A stretch of 64,000 nt of DNA. It comes from Meridianimarinicoccus aquatilis. GTDB taxonomy: Bacteria > Pseudomonadota > Alphaproteobacteria > Rhodobacterales > Rhodobacteraceae. The stretch lies in the NCBI RefSeq assembly GCF_004358675.1, contig NZ_SMZO01000016.1:1-64000 (forward strand), in the 5' to 3' direction. The notes below the pieces were generated by a model. It had not been told where the DNA came from. It was given only the letters and a program-made list of their open reading frames with translations, and did not search any database. Positions 62,214 through 64,000 of this stretch are shown here, piece after piece (positions within the stretch are counted from its first letter, which is position 1; every line of letters begins with the position of its first letter). Position numbers and translations under genes: made by a program.

Positions 62214-63980
62214 TTATTCAGCCGATGCCAATGCCTTGGGCAGGCGGAAGGTCCACAGCAGACCCCCTTGGTTAAGGTAGTTCACCTTCGCTGCCACTTC
62301 ACCGCCCCAAAGTGGAACCGCGCCGCCCCAACCGGACATCACAGAGACATATTGCTCGCCATCCATCTCCCAGGTGACGGGCTGGCCAACGATTCCCGAC
62401 CCGGTCTGGAAGGACCAGAGCTTTTCACCGGTCTCGTCATCCAGTGCGATGAATTCGCCTTCTGGGGTGCCAAAGAACACCAAGCCGCCGGCCGTGGTCA
62501 TCACGCCGCCCCAGAGGGGTGCGTCGTTCTTGTATTCCCACTTCCATTCGCCGGTCATCGGATCAATCGCCTTGAGCGATCCAATGTGATCTTCGTACAT
62601 CGGCTTAATGGTGAAGCCAGAACCGAGATATGCCGCGCCCTTCTTGTAAGTGATCGGCTCGTTCCAGATATCCATGCCCCATTCGTTGGACGGGACATAG
62701 AACAAGCCGGTTTTTTGGCTGAAGGCCATTGGCTGCCAGTTCTTACCGCCAAGGAAGGATGGCGCCGAGAACACGGTTTCGCCTTTGTTGCCTTCGGTCG
62801 CAGCGGCAGGATCACCAGGACGACCTTCTTCGATAAAGATCGGACGCCCGTCATCACCAATGCCTTCGGCCCATGTGATGTCTTTCACAAAGGGCCACGC
62901 ATCGATAAACGCGCCGTCTTCGCGGTTCAGGACGTAGAAGAACCCGTTCCGGTCTGCGGTGGCGAACTTCTTGTTGCCTTCGGCATCGACGAACGCGACG
63001 ACTTCGTTCACGCCATCAAAATCCCACCCTTCTCGCGGTGTGGTCTGGTAGTGCCATTTGATCTCGCCGGTCGCTGGATCAAGCGCCACGCGGGACGCCG
63101 CATAAAGGTTGTCGCCTTTATTGCCTTCGACGGGCTTGCCGGCGCCGCGCAGGTGGCTGTTCCAAGGCGCGGGGTTGCCAGCACCGAACACGAGCGTATC
63201 GGTGTCGATGTCGTAAGAGCCGCCAAGCCAGGTCGCCCCGCCGCCGGTTTTCCACATGTCGCCGGGCCACGTTGCGTTCAGCTCGCCGGTCATGGTGCTT
63301 TCTTCGCCGTTCAGCGTGCCCATGTGACCTTCGATCATTGGGCGCGTCCAAACAAGGTCGCCGGTGTCGGCATCACGCGCCTGTACTTCGCCAACGATCC
63401 CGAATTCGCCGCCAGAGTTGCCGGTGATGACAAGGCCGTTCACGATCAAAGGTGCCGCTGTGTAGCTGTAGCCCGCTTTATAATCAGCGATCTTGTCCCG
63501 CCACACGACATCGCCGGTCTTCAGGTCCAGCGCAACAATACGTGCGTCAAGCGTGCCGAAGAAGAACTTATCGCCGTAGATTGCGCCGCCACGGTTAATG
63601 ACATCGCAGCAGGGCAGGATGCCTTCGGGCAAGCGGGCGTCATATTGCCAGAGTTCCTTGCCGGTTTTTACGTCAATGGCATATACGCGGCTGTACGAGC
63701 CGGTGATATACATGACCCCGTCATAAATCAGCGGCTGTGTCTCCTGACCACGCTGCTTTTCACCGCCAAGGCTGAAAGCCCATGCTGGAACAAGGTTCTC
63801 GACGTTTTCCTTGTTCAGGGTGTCCAGCGGGCTGAAGCGCTGCAGGTGGCGCCCCATACCATTGGTGAGGATTTGGCTGGTGTCTGCCTGGTCGTTGGCC
63901 AGGTCTTGTTCTGTGACTTCGGCGAAGCTCGGTCCAGTGACCAGTAGCGTCGCCACGACGGCGGTGATGAAGCGGTTCAT
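62214..63980 (-). CDS. PQQ-dependent methanol/ethanol-family alcohol dehydrogenase
   Basis: GGGAGGAACAT precedes ATG 63980; a GTG 18 bases upstream would place this inside the gene. The 588-residue product has a signal peptide (to SFA) and an eight-bladed beta-propeller with repeated tryptophan-docking motifs. It has the adjacent-Cys disulfide (ILPCCDV), metal-site Glu in GGEFG, Asn in GNPAPWN, and catalytic Asp301 (ALDPATG). At the residue two positions after the Asp, lanthanide-dependent XoxF/PedH/ExaF enzymes have Asp; here it is Ala303, which suggests a calcium-type site. It oxidises alcohols in the periplasm and should pass electrons to a c-type cytochrome such as PedF at 40642. The gene runs to within 20 bases of the window end. 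Confidence 0.93.
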   Translation of the reverse strand: MNRFITAVVATLLVTGPSFAEVTEQDLANDQADTSQILTNGMGRHLQRFSPLDTLNKENVENLVPAWAFSLGGEKQRGQETQPLIYDGVMYITGSYSRVYAIDVKTGKELWQYDARLPEGILPCCDVINRGGAIYGDKFFFGTLDARIVALDLKTGDVVWRDKIADYKAGYSYTAAPLIVNGLVITGNSGGEFGIVGEVQARDADTGDLVWTRPMIEGHMGTLNGEESTMTGELNATWPGDMWKTGGGATWLGGSYDIDTDTLVFGAGNPAPWNSHLRGAGKPVEGNKGDNLYAASRVALDPATGEIKWHYQTTPREGWDFDGVNEVVAFVDAEGNKKFATADRNGFFYVLNREDGAFIDAWPFVKDITWAEGIGDDGRPIFIEEGRPGDPAAATEGNKGETVFSAPSFLGGKNWQPMAFSQKTGLFYVPSNEWGMDIWNEPITYKKGAAYLGSGFTIKPMYEDHIGSLKAIDPMTGEWKWEYKNDAPLWGGVMTTAGGLVFFGTPEGEFIALDDETGEKLWSFQTGSGIVGQPVTWEMDGEQYVSVMSGWGGAVPLWGGEVAAKVNYLNQGGLLWTFRLPKALASAE

Positions 63981-64000
63981 ATGTTCCTCCCAGAACACTG

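Noticed and set aside
62118-63947. A very long plus-strand open frame opposite the PQQ dehydrogenase gene
   Set aside because: Its translation has no recognised motif and is antisense to a clear beta-propeller enzyme with signal peptide, metal ligands and ribosome site; the length arises from codon bias of the opposite strand.

Overview
The window looks like a chromosomal segment of a GC-rich alphaproteobacterium, most likely a Rhodobacterales/Roseobacter-type marine bacterium. The signs are tightly packed ATGA-coupled operons, a Zur/ZnuA pair with an alphaproteobacterial-type palindrome, a split PqiA, an AerR/PpaA-like cobalamin protein beside a TGT-N12-ACA box, and a PQQ alcohol dehydrogenase with a PedF-type cytochrome. 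No rRNA, tRNA or CRISPR was recognised. Species assignment is inference.

Layout. (1) 1-1090: end of folD and purU (one-carbon/formate metabolism). (2) 1371-22486: a minus-strand surface-polysaccharide cluster of about 21 genes, read from gmd down to a PglC-like sugar transferase. It holds a nonulosonic-acid route (CBS-fused DegT aminotransferase, NeuD/PglD-like acetyltransferase, NeuC/LegG-like epimerase, NeuB/LegI-like synthase, NeuA/LegF-like CMP transferase). It also has the sugar-amidation trio WbpG/WbuY/WbuZ, a flippase, a polymerase, two glycosyltransferase candidates and an O-acyltransferase. The simplest reading is a polymer containing a legionaminic-acid-type sugar with an acetamidino group. 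(3) 22549-23262: decayed IS3-type transposase. (4) 23358-27308: a 1316-residue RTX-type secreted protein with a Sel1-like block. (5) 27475-35564: exopolysaccharide export/regulation genes: YjbE-, YjbF- and YjbH-like proteins, a PPP-family phosphatase, a BY-kinase/co-polymerase and a WbpM/CapD-type dehydratase. (6) 35565-36209: gene-poor gap.

(7) 36210-41349: a LuxR-type response regulator, a FIST-domain sensor and a hybrid histidine kinase, resembling the NosP/NahK nitric-oxide signalling arrangement, followed by cytochrome c550 PedF. (8) 41372-47580: a PAS/AAA+/Fis regulator with an altered GAFTGA loop, divergent from a cyanate uptake and cyanase operon, then a DUF779 protein. (9) 47587-51749: ynjF-ynjB-ynjC-ynjD-like operon (CDP-alcohol phosphatidyltransferase plus ABC importer). 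(10) 51861-53436: divergent zur and znuA. (11) 53486-58060: pqiA (split in two), pqiB with an unusually long repetitive C-terminus, pqiC. (12) 58064-63980: apbE, a NosR/NirI-like flavin/iron-sulfur membrane protein, a cobalamin-binding AerR-like protein and a periplasmic PQQ-dependent alcohol dehydrogenase.

The most notable themes are the amidino-nonulosonate cluster with a possibly frameshifted gene, the NO-sensor-like FIST/kinase/regulator set next to a PQQ-oxidation cytochrome, a bEBP with GAFPGA instead of GAFTGA facing two tandem palindromes, and the B12-protein/NosR-like/PQQ-dehydrogenase neighbourhood.
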